Origin: JBFWUM01 sp050247255
Lineage (GTDB): Bacteria > Acidobacteriota > Vicinamibacteria > Vicinamibacterales > UBA2999
Reading direction: 5' to 3'
Length of the DNA stretch: 24,667 bases
NCBI GenBank assembly: GCA_050247255.1
Contig: JBFWUM010000054.1
Location: forward strand, 1 to 24,667
The stretch's first letter is position 1; each line of letters starts with the position of its first letter. The notes under the pieces were generated by a model. That model searched no databases and was not told the DNA's origin. It saw only the letters and a program-made list of their open reading frames with translations. Shown in pieces: positions 14,707 through 21,868 of this stretch. Position numbers and translations under genes: made by a program.

Positions 14707-14850
14707 TCGTGAGGACATGGCACGGCCCCTGCTCTATAGGGTCCCAGAGATTGAAAGTTTCCCACCCGCGCAGCGAAAGTGGCGCGGGCCCAAGCCTTCC
14801 AAAGACAGCCTGCCTGTGCACCCGGGGGAGGCCCGAAAGGGCCTCCTTCC
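14707..14850 (+). ncRNA. Candidate structured RNA ending in a terminator-like hairpin
   Basis: This non-coding stretch holds several stems in series: CTCT/AGAG around 14732-14749, CCCGCGC (14765-14771) with GCGCGGG (14782-14788), and GGAGGCCC (14827-14834), a GAAA tetraloop, GGGCCTCC (14839-14846), then TT. The last resembles an intrinsic terminator with a short U-tract. I compared it by eye with the riboswitch, SRP, 6S, tmRNA and RNase P motifs I know and found no match. It could be a small RNA or a leader, or simply GC-rich DNA. A short ORF across it (GTG at 14702) has no convincing protein features. Confidence 0.28.
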
Positions 14851-14854
14851 CGCC

Positions 14855-14860
14855 TACAAT
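14855..14860 (+). promoter_or_regulatory. Candidate -10 box for the gene at 14871
   Basis: TACAAT lies 10 nt before the ATG at 14871, with no Shine-Dalgarno between (CTAAGCACCC). This suggests an almost leaderless transcript. Confidence 0.45.
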
Positions 14861-14870
14861 CTAAGCACCC

Positions 14871-16382
14871 ATGAGTTCAGAGGGCGACAAGGACCGGCCG
14901 TCCACGGAGATGGCGCGGCGGCTGCGCGACGAAGTGCGCGCGGAAGCGCAGCGCGAGGCTGACGCCATCATCAGCAAGGCGCGCAGCGACATCAAGGAGA
15001 TCGTCTCGAGCGCCTATTCGGAGCTCCTCGTGCTGCGCGCGCAGGTGCAGGCGATCAGCGACGAGAAGGTGGACCAGACGCTGCCCGCGTCGGTGACGCA
15101 ATTCGAGGTCGACGCCGAAAATCTCCGGCGCCAACTCGGGCACAGCGGTGTCGAGGACGCCCCGGCAGGGCCGCGCGCGGCGCTGCCTCCCCCTGGGTCT
15201 GAGCCGGAGCTGGAGCCGGAGCCAGAGCCAGAGCCAGAGCCAGAGTGGGCGCCGGCGCGCGAGCCGCAGCCGGTCTTTGCGACCTCCTATGTCGATCGGG
15301 CGGACCGCCGGCCGTCGAGGCGCCTCGTGCCGACCGCAGCCGCGTTAGCCATCCTGGCGATAGCGGCACTCTGGTTCTTCGTGCGCGACGACGGCAGCGA
15401 AACGCAGTTCACCGAGCCCGATCCGGTTTCGACTCCCGCGCCGGCCGAGCCAGCCGCGGCGCCGCCGATATCCGCGCCTGAAACCGCGCCGGCGGATCCC
15501 GCCCCCGGCACGGCGACGGCGCCTGGCACGGACGCGGCTCCCGGGTCTGCGTTCCCGGCCGGGACCGTGACCCTGGAACTGCGCGCGACACGCTCGGTGT
15601 GGGTCCGCGCCGACGTGGACGGCGACCGGGACAATGGCCGCATTTACGACGCGGGCGCCACGTGGACGATTGGCCCGGCGAAGTCGGTGGCGTTGCGCGT
15701 TGGCGACGGTGGCGCGTTGTCCGTGGCTGTGAACGGCGGCGAAGCAGCTGCCGCCGGCGCCGATGGCGTCGTCGTCAATCGGCGCTATGGCGAGGCATCG
15801 GCCGCCGAACCGCAGCCCGACGAGCCGGCGGCGGCCCCGGCCCAGACGACGCAGCCCACGACCGTGGCGGCGGCGCCAGTGACGCCGCGCCCCACGCCAG
15901 CCGCAGCGCCGCCGATTTCCAGTCCTGCCCCAGCGACCCCAGCAACCCAGCGACCGACCCCGCCGCCCGCGCAGCAGGCGGCCCAGGCCCAGCCACAGCC
16001 GGCGCCGCCCGCCGATCCGGCGGCGCGCCTCGATGCCGAGATCCGCGGGCTGGATCGCCGCTGGTTCGAGGCGAGCTACCGCGGCGACGAGGCGGCGCTG
16101 CGCACGCTGCGCGCGCCGAGCTTCCAGGTGAACGACTCCCGCGGTCCGCTCACCCGGCCGGCGCAGGGCGCCACGGTGCAGCGGCGGCTGGGTCGCGCCG
16201 GTGTGACGATGGTCGGCAACGATGCCGTGCTGGCCGGCCGGATGATCGAGGAGGTGGCCGGCGGATCGGCGCTCGAGTCGCTGTTCTCCGAGATCTGGGT
16301 CCGCACCGGCGACGGGTGGCGGCTCTCGGAACTCCGCATCCAGCCGGCACCGCCCCCCACCGAAACCCAGCCTCAACCATAA
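14871..16382 (+). CDS. Single-pass membrane protein with coiled coil, DUF4115-like and NTF2-like domains
   Basis: A protein of 503 residues. The N-terminal cytoplasmic part is a charged helix, probably a coiled coil (15-90), then a Pro/Glu repeat (ELEPEPEPEPEPEW) encoded by tandem CCAGAG hexamers. One TM helix lies at about 153-171. Outside follows a Pro/Ala linker and a domain at about 232-292 resembling the RodZ C-terminal DUF4115 (TLELRATRSVWVRADVDG ... AVNGG). After a second Pro/Ala/Gln-rich linker comes an NTF2-like/DUF4440-type domain at about 390-490 (LDRRWFEASYRGDEAALRTL). RodZ links the cell-shape machinery to the wall, but the usual RodZ helix-turn-helix is absent here, so a shape or envelope-sensing role is only a suggestion. 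Confidence 0.82.
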   Translation: MSSEGDKDRPSTEMARRLRDEVRAEAQREADAIISKARSDIKEIVSSAYSELLVLRAQVQAISDEKVDQTLPASVTQFEVDAENLRRQLGHSGVEDAPAGPRAALPPPGSEPELEPEPEPEPEPEWAPAREPQPVFATSYVDRADRRPSRRLVPTAAALAILAIAALWFFVRDDGSETQFTEPDPVSTPAPAEPAAAPPISAPETAPADPAPGTATAPGTDAAPGSAFPAGTVTLELRATRSVWVRADVDGDRDNGRIYDAGATWTIGPAKSVALRVGDGGALSVAVNGGEAAAAGADGVVVNRRYGEASAAEPQPDEPAAAPAQTTQPTTVAAAPVTPRPTPAAAPPISSPAPATPATQRPTPPPAQQAAQAQPQPAPPADPAARLDAEIRGLDRRWFEASYRGDEAALRTLRAPSFQVNDSRGPLTRPAQGATVQRRLGRAGVTMVGNDAVLAGRMIEEVAGGSALESLFSEIWVRTGDGWRLSELRIQPAPPPTETQPQP

Positions 16383-16682
16383 AGTCGTAAACCGCTGATC
16401 AGCAACGATCGGCGTGCGACAATATATCCAGATATTGCGAGTGCCCTACAAAATAGGCGCAATATCTTGTGGTTTGCTGCTTGACAAAGCCCAGGACTGG
16501 GCGCACCATGCCTCTCGCGCTCAACGAGGTTTCGAGGCAGGAGTCCTTCCCAGCATTCCGGGCCGGAAAGCCGCAAGAGCTCGAGCGCAATTCACAACAT
16601 TGATGCTTTGAGGGTCGCTACCCCCAGGGGTGGGTGTGCGTCCCGTTGGCTGGGTGATCCCTGGCGCGTTTGGAGGAAGAGG
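16383..16682 (+). promoter_or_regulatory. 300-bp regulatory region upstream of nrdJ
   Basis: The region is gene-free and partly AT-rich. GATATTGCG (16431-16439) and CGCAATATC (16458-16466) form a perfect 9-bp inverted repeat, and a further CAATAT lies at 16420. These resemble parts of NrdR boxes, the repressor sites common before ribonucleotide reductase genes. TTGACA at 16481-16486 is a good -35 box, but the matching -10 (CACCAT, 17 nt on) is poor. The leader can then fold: AGGACT (16493-16498) with AGTCCT (16542-16547) enclosing TGCCTC (16509-16514) with GAGGCA (16534-16539). An alternative pair, CTGGG (16497-16501) with CCCAG (16549-16553), excludes the first. The cobalamin riboswitch core was looked for and not found. 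Confidence 0.5.
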
Positions 16683-19652
16683 ATGAACGAAAGAGGCCCT
16701 GCCCGCGAGGCGGCCGGCGCTGCCGGTCAGCAGGCGACGACCGGAGGATCTGTCGAACAGGCCGTCCGGACGAAGAAGGCGGCGGAAATCTCGAAGACGC
16801 CGGCGGCGCCGGGACTCGATTTCCCCCGCTACTTCACGCTGCCTGGCGTCGATCCGTTCGACGAGGTCGAGTGGGAGATCCGCTCGGCCGTCATCGGCAA
16901 CGAAAAGGGCAAGGTCGTCTTCGAGCAGCGCGACGTCGAGATCCCGAAGTTCTGGTCGCAGCAGGCCACCAACATCGTCGTCTCGAAGTACTTCCGCGGC
17001 CAGATGGGGTCGCCGGAGCGCGAGCGCAGCGTCAAGCAGCTGATCGGCCGCGTCGCCGACACCATTGCCCGGTGGGCGAAGGAGATGAACTACTTCTCCA
17101 CGCCCGAGGCGCTGGAGTCGTTCCATCACGAGCTGAAGCACCTGCTGGTCTACCAGAAGGCGGCCTTCAACAGCCCGGTCTGGTTCAACTGCGGGTTCGA
17201 GAAAGCGCCGCAGTGCTCGGCGTGCTTCATCAACGCCGTCGAGGACACGATGGGGTCGATCCTCACGCTGGCCAAGACCGAGGGGATGCTGTTCAAGTTC
17301 GGCTCCGGCACCGGCAGCAACCTGTCGAACATCCGTTCGTCGAAGGAGTTCCTGGCCGGCGGCGGCACGGCGTCGGGCCCGGTGAGCTTCATGAAGGGGT
17401 TCGACGCGTTTGCCGGCGTCATCAAGAGCGGCGGCAAGACGCGGCGCGCGGCGAAGATGGTGATCCTCAACGCCGAGCACCCCGACATCCTCGAGTTCAT
17501 CAACTGCAAGGTCGAGGAAGAGAAGAAGGCGTGGGCGCTGATCGACGCCGGCTACGACGGGTCGTTCACCGGCACTGCCTACGGCTCGGTGTTCTTCCAG
17601 AACTCCAACAACTCGGTCCGCGTGACCGACGACTTCATGCGCGCCGTGCTCGATGACGGCCCGTGGCAGACGCGCGCGGTGACCGGCAACCACGACGTCG
17701 TCGACACCTACAAGGCGCGCGAGCTGATGAAGGGGATTGCCGAGGGGACGTGGGTCTGCGGTGACCCCGGCATGCAGTTCGACACGACGGTGAACGAGTG
17801 GCACACCTGCCCGAACACCGCGCGGATCAACGCCAGCAACCCGTGCTCCGAGTACATGTTCCTGGACGACTCGGCGTGCAACCTGTCGTCGATCAACCTG
17901 ATGAAGTTCGTCCGTGAGGACGGCGAGTTCGACGTCGCCGGCTTCAAGGCGGCCTGCCGCACGATGATCACGGCGCAGGAGATCATCGTCCCGAACTCGA
18001 GCTACCCGACGCCGGCGATCGAGCGGAACTCGCACGACTACCGGCCGCTTGGCCTCGGCTACGCCAACCTGGGCGCGCTGCTGATGTCGCGCGGCCTGCC
18101 GTACGACTCCGACGAGGGGCGCGCCTACGCGGCGGCGATTACGGCGGTCATGACCGGCGAGGCTTACGCCCAGTCGGCGCGGGTTGCGCGCGACCACGGC
18201 GGGCCATTTGCCGGCTACGAGAAGAACCGCGAGCCGTTCCTGCGCGTCATGCGCAAGCACCGCGACTCGGTGCTCGAGATCAACCAGAAGATGGTGCCCG
18301 CCGACCTCTACGCCGGCGCGAAGCAGGCGTGGGACGAGGCAGTGGAGCTCGGCGAGGACTTCGGCTACCGCAACGCGCAGGCGACCGTGCTGGCGCCGAC
18401 CGGGACCATCGGCTTCATGATGGACTGCGACACGACGGGCGTCGAGCCGGACATCGCGCTGGTCAAGTACAAGAAGCTGGTCGGCGGCGGGCTGATGAAG
18501 ATCGTCAACGGCACCGTGCCGATGGCGCTCGAGAAGCTCGGCTACACCAAGCCCGAGGTCGAGGCGATCGTCCACTACATCGACGAGCACGAAACTATCG
18601 AGGGGGCGCCGTTCCTCAAGGACGAGCACCTGGCGGTGTTCGACTGCGCGTTCAAGGCGAGCAAGGGCAGCCGCTCCATCCACTACATGGGGCACATCAA
18701 GATGATGGGCGCGACGCAGCCGTTCATCTCGGGCGCCATCAGCAAGACCGTGAACGTGCCGCGCGAGGCGACCGTCGAGGACATCGAGAAGGCCTATCTC
18801 GAGTCGTGGCGGCTCGGCGCCAAGGCGATCTCCATCTACCGCGACGGCAGCAAGCGGACGCAGCCGCTCAATACCTCGAAGGCGGGCGTCGCCGACACGC
18901 GCAACGCCGCCGGGGCCGTGGGAAGCGGCGTGCAGGAAGTGATCAAGGAGGTCGTCAAGATCGTCGAGACGCCGAAGCGGCGCAAGCTCGGCGACGAGCG
19001 GCAGTCGATCACCCACAAGTTCGACATCGCCGGCCACGAGGGCTACATCACCGTTGGTCTCTTCGACGACGGGACGCCTGGCGAGATCTTCCTGACGATG
19101 GCGAAGGAAGGGTCGACGATTTCCGGCTTTGCCGACGCGTTCGCGCAGGCGATCTCGTATGCGCTGCAGTACGGCGTGCCGCTGCAGGTGCTGGTCGACA
19201 AGTTCAGCCACGCGCGGTTCGAGCCGTCGGGGATGACGAAGAACCCCGAGGTGCGGTTCGCGAAGTCAATCGTCGACTACATCTTCCGCTGGATGGCGAC
19301 GAAGTTCCTCTCGCCGGAAGCGCAGTTCCGGGTGGGCGTGAACATGGCGGAGCCGGCGGTCGGCAGTGGGCAGTCGGCAGTGGGCAGTGATGCTGGCAGC
19401 GGGCAGCCGGCGGCTGGCAGCGCGTCGGTGGCTTCCGGCGCATCCGTGGCTTCCGGCTTCAGCCGGAAGGAAGAAGCGGCGCCGATTGCGTCACACGCCG
19501 CGGACGTCGGCAAGAAGGCGACCGAGTTCACGCACGCGGCGATCCAGAACCAGGAGGACGCGCCGCCGTGCAGCACCTGCGGGTCGATCATGATCCGCAG
19601 CGGCAGCTGCTACAAGTGCGCGAACTGCGGCACGACGAGTGGGTGTGCATAG
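16683..19652 (+). CDS. nrdJ: Vitamin B12-dependent (class II) ribonucleotide reductase
   Basis: An enzyme of 989 residues that reduces ribonucleotides to deoxyribonucleotides using adenosylcobalamin to make the thiyl radical, needing no oxygen. The class II signature region is clear: NSPVWFNCGFEKAPQCSACFI (from about 164), FKFGSGTGSNLS, and the catalytic loop NPCSEYMFLDDSACNLSSIN with radical Cys C388 and E390. Later blocks include APTGTIGFMMDCDTTGVEPD, the allosteric/core region and KAISIYRDGSKRTQPL. The C-terminal tail is a zinc-ribbon-like CSTC ... SCYKCANC with Cys 963, 966, 976, 979, 982 and 988, for redelivery of reducing power. GGAGG lies 6 nt before ATG 16683; longer in-frame starts have none. 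A Ser/Gly/Ala linker (about 893-930) is encoded by tandem repeats. Confidence 0.96.
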   Translation: MNERGPAREAAGAAGQQATTGGSVEQAVRTKKAAEISKTPAAPGLDFPRYFTLPGVDPFDEVEWEIRSAVIGNEKGKVVFEQRDVEIPKFWSQQATNIVVSKYFRGQMGSPERERSVKQLIGRVADTIARWAKEMNYFSTPEALESFHHELKHLLVYQKAAFNSPVWFNCGFEKAPQCSACFINAVEDTMGSILTLAKTEGMLFKFGSGTGSNLSNIRSSKEFLAGGGTASGPVSFMKGFDAFAGVIKSGGKTRRAAKMVILNAEHPDILEFINCKVEEEKKAWALIDAGYDGSFTGTAYGSVFFQNSNNSVRVTDDFMRAVLDDGPWQTRAVTGNHDVVDTYKARELMKGIAEGTWVCGDPGMQFDTTVNEWHTCPNTARINASNPCSEYMFLDDSACNLSSINLMKFVREDGEFDVAGFKAACRTMITAQEIIVPNSSYPTPAIERNSHDYRPLGLGYANLGALLMSRGLPYDSDEGRAYAAAITAVMTGEAYAQSARVARDHGGPFAGYEKNREPFLRVMRKHRDSVLEINQKMVPADLYAGAKQAWDEAVELGEDFGYRNAQATVLAPTGTIGFMMDCDTTGVEPDIALVKYKKLVGGGLMKIVNGTVPMALEKLGYTKPEVEAIVHYIDEHETIEGAPFLKDEHLAVFDCAFKASKGSRSIHYMGHIKMMGATQPFISGAISKTVNVPREATVEDIEKAYLESWRLGAKAISIYRDGSKRTQPLNTSKAGVADTRNAAGAVGSGVQEVIKEVVKIVETPKRRKLGDERQSITHKFDIAGHEGYITVGLFDDGTPGEIFLTMAKEGSTISGFADAFAQAISYALQYGVPLQVLVDKFSHARFEPSGMTKNPEVRFAKSIVDYIFRWMATKFLSPEAQFRVGVNMAEPAVGSGQSAVGSDAGSGQPAAGSASVASGASVASGFSRKEEAAPIASHAADVGKKATEFTHAAIQNQEDAPPCSTCGSIMIRSGSCYKCANCGTTSGCA
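19359..19469 (+). repeat. In-frame heptamer repeats and TTCA-loop palindrome in nrdJ
   Basis: GTCGGCA and GTGGGCA alternate twice without interruption (19359-19386), then degenerate units follow to about 19420. GTGGCTTCCGGC occurs twice (about 19428 and 19446). The second copy begins a perfect hairpin, CTTCCGGC (19450-19457), TTCA, GCCGGAAG (19462-19469). All of it is translated as the flexible linker before the zinc-ribbon tail. Confidence 0.75.
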
Positions 19653-19655
19653 GAA

Positions 19656-19687
19656 GGGATTAGGGGGAAGGGGGACAGGGGTCAGGG
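19656..19687 (+). other. G-quadruplex-forming motif after nrdJ
   Basis: Five G-runs of 3, 5, 5, 4 and 3 bases with loops of 4, 2, 3 and 3 nt lie 4 nt after the nrdJ stop codon and before its terminator, on the coding strand. The spacing fits the usual G3+N1-7 rule, so both the DNA and the mRNA 3' end could fold into a quadruplex. Confidence 0.55.
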
Positions 19688-19716
19688 CTGTCCCAGTCCT
19701 CAGGCTTCAGGAAGAG

Positions 19717-19751
19717 ACGAAAGGGCCGGCTTTAGCCGGCCCTTTCGTTTG
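19717..19751 (+). terminator. Intrinsic terminator of nrdJ
   Basis: ACGAAAGGGCCGGC (19717-19730), loop TTTA, then GCCGGCCCTTTCGT (19735-19748) make a perfect 14-bp stem, followed by a short T-run (TTTGT). It lies 65 nt after the nrdJ stop and before the DUF899 gene. The loop and inner GGC/GCC closing pairs resemble the palindrome inside nrdJ. Confidence 0.85.
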
Positions 19752-19808
19752 TACGCTTCTCGCATTGACGAGGCCACCGCTGGCAGCGCCGTTGAATACG
19801 GCTCCCAT

Positions 19809-20594
19809 ATGAGCAGCAGCGCCCAGACTCAGCCCATCATTGGCGGCCCCGAACACGTCGACCGGGACAAGGCCGACGGCCGGCTTCGGCTCACCCGACT
19901 CGACAACGAACCGCTCGACTACCTGCAGAAACGGGAAGAGCTCCGGCTCGCTGAAATGGAGATGCTCCGCAGCGTCGAACGCGTGGCGGCGCTGCGGCGC
20001 GCGCTGCCGGCTGGCGCCGTCGTCACGGACTACGTCTTCCAGGAAGGACCGCGCGACCTCAACGGCGGCGACGCACCGGTGACGTCCGTGCGGCTAAGTG
20101 AGCTGTTCACTGCGCCAAGCCGGCCGCTCATCGTCTACCACTTCATGTATGGAAAGCGAAACACGGCCGCGTGCCCGATGTGCACGATGTGGATCGATTC
20201 GCTCAACGGCATCGCTCGCCACCTGGCGCAGAACGCAGACCTGGCGATTGTCGCCGCGGCCAATCCGGCGGCCTTGCGCGCGCACGGACGCGCTCGGGGC
20301 TGGCACAACCTGCGCCTCTTGAGCGGCGGCGACAGCACCTTCAAGTACGACTTCCGCAGCGAGGATGCCGAGGGCCATCAGGATTCAGCGGTCAGCGTCT
20401 TCACCCGTAACGCCGACGGGACGGTGCGCCACTTCTATACGACGCACCCGTGGTTGGACGATGACATGAACGAGCGCGGGATCGACCTGCTGCAGCCCGT
20501 GTGGCAGCTGCTCGACTTGACGGCGCAGGGCCGCGGTAGCTGGTACCCGACGCTCGACTACGGCACGCGCGTGGAGCGGCTCCCCAAGGCCTGA
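19809..20594 (+). CDS. DUF899 family thioredoxin-like protein
   Basis: A protein of 261 residues of the DUF899/COG4312 group. It has a helical N-terminal part (YLQKREELRLAEMEMLRSVERVAALRRAL), a thioredoxin-like core (RPLIVYHFMYG) and the C-x-x-C site CPMC (C122, C125) followed by TMWIDSLNG, then a C-terminal segment (HFYTTHPWLDDDMNERGID). A thiol redox role is likely; the substrate is unknown. The ATG at 19809 is preferred over an in-frame ATG at 19749 because that one would lie in the terminator tail. The 3' end overlaps the convergent alkD-like gene by 37 nt. Confidence 0.88.
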   Translation: MSSSAQTQPIIGGPEHVDRDKADGRLRLTRLDNEPLDYLQKREELRLAEMEMLRSVERVAALRRALPAGAVVTDYVFQEGPRDLNGGDAPVTSVRLSELFTAPSRPLIVYHFMYGKRNTAACPMCTMWIDSLNGIARHLAQNADLAIVAAANPAALRAHGRARGWHNLRLLSGGDSTFKYDFRSEDAEGHQDSAVSVFTRNADGTVRHFYTTHPWLDDDMNERGIDLLQPVWQLLDLTAQGRGSWYPTLDYGTRVERLPKA

Positions 20595-21304
20595 ACCCGC
20601 GCAGCCAGCCATCGTGCCCGTTCCGCCGGCGGGAAGCGCTCGATCGCATACCGCAGCATCGTCCTGGGCATCGTCGCGGCGTGGCGCCGCAGGAACGCCC
20701 GGAGCGCATCCTCGCCGGCGCGCTTGCCGACCTCGCGCAGCATCCAGCCCGTCGCCTTGTGAATGAGGTCGTGTTCGTCCTTCAGCAGGAGCGTGGCGAT
20801 GCGGATCGCATCCGCCGACTCGCCCTTGACGATGAACTGGAGCGTCGCGACCATCGCGACGCGCCGCCTCCACACGTTCTTCGACCGCGCCAGGCGATCG
20901 AGCTGGCCGCGCGGCTTGTCGAGAAGCCAGGCGCCGAGGATCTGCGGCGCGCTGGAGTCGACGAGGTCCCAGTTGTTCACGAACCGCAGCCGCCGCAGGT
21001 AGAGCCGGACGATGCGCTCGCGCTGCGCCTCGCGGCGCCGAAATTGATCGACCAGGATGAGGAGCGCGGTCAGGCGCTCCTCGTGCACCGGGGACTGCAG
21101 CAGGGCGTCGACCTCGGGCAGCGGCAGGTCGCGAAACTGCCGCGCCACGCGCCGCTGCGCCGGGACGGTGACGCCGATGAACCGATCGCCTTCGCCGTAC
21201 TCGCCAGGTCCGCACTTGAAAAACCTGGCCACCGCCCGGGCCCGAGTCGTGTCAGCATGGTGGCGCAGTGCTGTGCGTACCGAGGAGGCGAGGAGCGCGG
21301 ACAT
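20558..21304 (-). CDS. AlkD-type DNA alkylation repair glycosylase
   Basis: A HEAT-like helical DNA glycosylase of 248 residues that removes alkylated bases (3-methyladenine and 7-methylguanine in the known AlkD). The catalytic and DNA-contact residues of Bacillus AlkD can be matched almost position by position: W112 and D116 in FVNNWDLVDSS, R148 in VWRRRVAMVA and W187 in HKATGWMLREVGK. The N-terminal motif FFKCGPGEYGEGDRFIGVTVP is typical. The ATG (21304-21302) overlaps that of the divergent lipoprotein gene (21303-21305) through a shared CATG, so the N-terminus may be shorter than drawn. No clear ribosome site is seen. Confidence 0.92.
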   Translation of the reverse strand: MSALLASSVRTALRHHADTTRARAVARFFKCGPGEYGEGDRFIGVTVPAQRRVARQFRDLPLPEVDALLQSPVHEERLTALLILVDQFRRREAQRERIVRLYLRRLRFVNNWDLVDSSAPQILGAWLLDKPRGQLDRLARSKNVWRRRVAMVATLQFIVKGESADAIRIATLLLKDEHDLIHKATGWMLREVGKRAGEDALRAFLRRHAATMPRTMLRYAIERFPPAERARWLAARVQALGSRSTRVP

Positions 21305-21818
21305 GGCCGTTCATTATCTGAGAATCGTCGCTGCCGCCGTGCTGCTGGCGGCCTGTTCGAACGACACGACCGCCCCGAGCCGCGGAACGGCGTCCATTGC
21401 GATCACCAGCGTCGCGGTGGCCGACGGCGGGGAGGCGCGGCAGGGGCTTGGTGTCGACCTCACGCTGTCGCTGACGGCGACGTCGGATCTGCTCGAGTCG
21501 AACCGCGCAGCCAACAGCTTTGTCGGACCGCGCTTGCCGTTCTACGTCTGCTTCTCCGCAGACGGCACGCGCTTCACATCCACATGTCTCGCAGGCGTGG
21601 ACGTTGGCGAGCGGGTCACCGCGCGCGTCATTGGTCCCACCGAGTCGCTCGGCATCTCGATGACGACGCATGTGATTGCGTTTGTGGTGCCGGGCGGCGA
21701 GTACGGCCTGCCGGTGACCGCCTTCACGCGATTCGGCGCCGGCGACACGGTGCCCGCCTCGGCGCAGGCGGTCCACGTGCTGCCGTGGGTCATTCACTGG
21801 AAGCCGCGCACCTCCTGA
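21303..21818 (+). CDS. Small lipoprotein of unknown function
   Basis: A protein of 171 residues with a lipobox (AAVLLAAC) ending a short signal peptide, then a Ser/Thr-rich start and a probably all-beta domain (ASIAITSVAVADGG ... VDLTLSLTATSD). Two Cys (in YVCFSADG and STCLAG) may form a disulphide. I do not recognise a family. GGAG lies 8 nt before ATG 21303; this ribosome site is inside the divergent AlkD coding region. The sigma factor gene follows after a 50-bp promoter region. Confidence 0.75.
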   Translation: MAVHYLRIVAAAVLLAACSNDTTAPSRGTASIAITSVAVADGGEARQGLGVDLTLSLTATSDLLESNRAANSFVGPRLPFYVCFSADGTRFTSTCLAGVDVGERVTARVIGPTESLGISMTTHVIAFVVPGGEYGLPVTAFTRFGAGDTVPASAQAVHVLPWVIHWKPRTS

Positions 21819-21844
21819 CGCGCACCGAACCCTTTCGCCGGCCC

Positions 21845-21867
21845 GCGCCTCTACTATAACGAGGCGC
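21845..21867. promoter_or_regulatory. Palindrome around the -10 box of the sigma factor gene
   Basis: GCGCCTC (21845-21851) and GAGGCGC (21861-21867) form a perfect inverted repeat around TACTATAAC, whose TATAAC (21855-21860) fits a -10 box. The GTG start is only 8 nt after it. A protein bound here would block the promoter, and transcription would give a nearly leaderless mRNA. Confidence 0.6.
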
Positions 21868-21868
21868 G

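Noticed and set aside
14702..14962. Short ORF of 86 codons before the DUF4115-like gene
   Set aside because: It crosses stable hairpins and overlaps the better-supported gene at 14871 by 92 nt, and the protein has no recognisable features.
16383..16682. Cobalamin riboswitch before nrdJ
   Set aside because: The conserved B12-box and its flanking core motifs could not be found on the coding strand.
16521..19211. An 896-codon open frame antisense to nrdJ
   Set aside because: Its composition (Arg, Asp, Val, Leu, His) is that of a mirror of codons with G or C in the third place; NrdJ has all class II motifs on the other strand.
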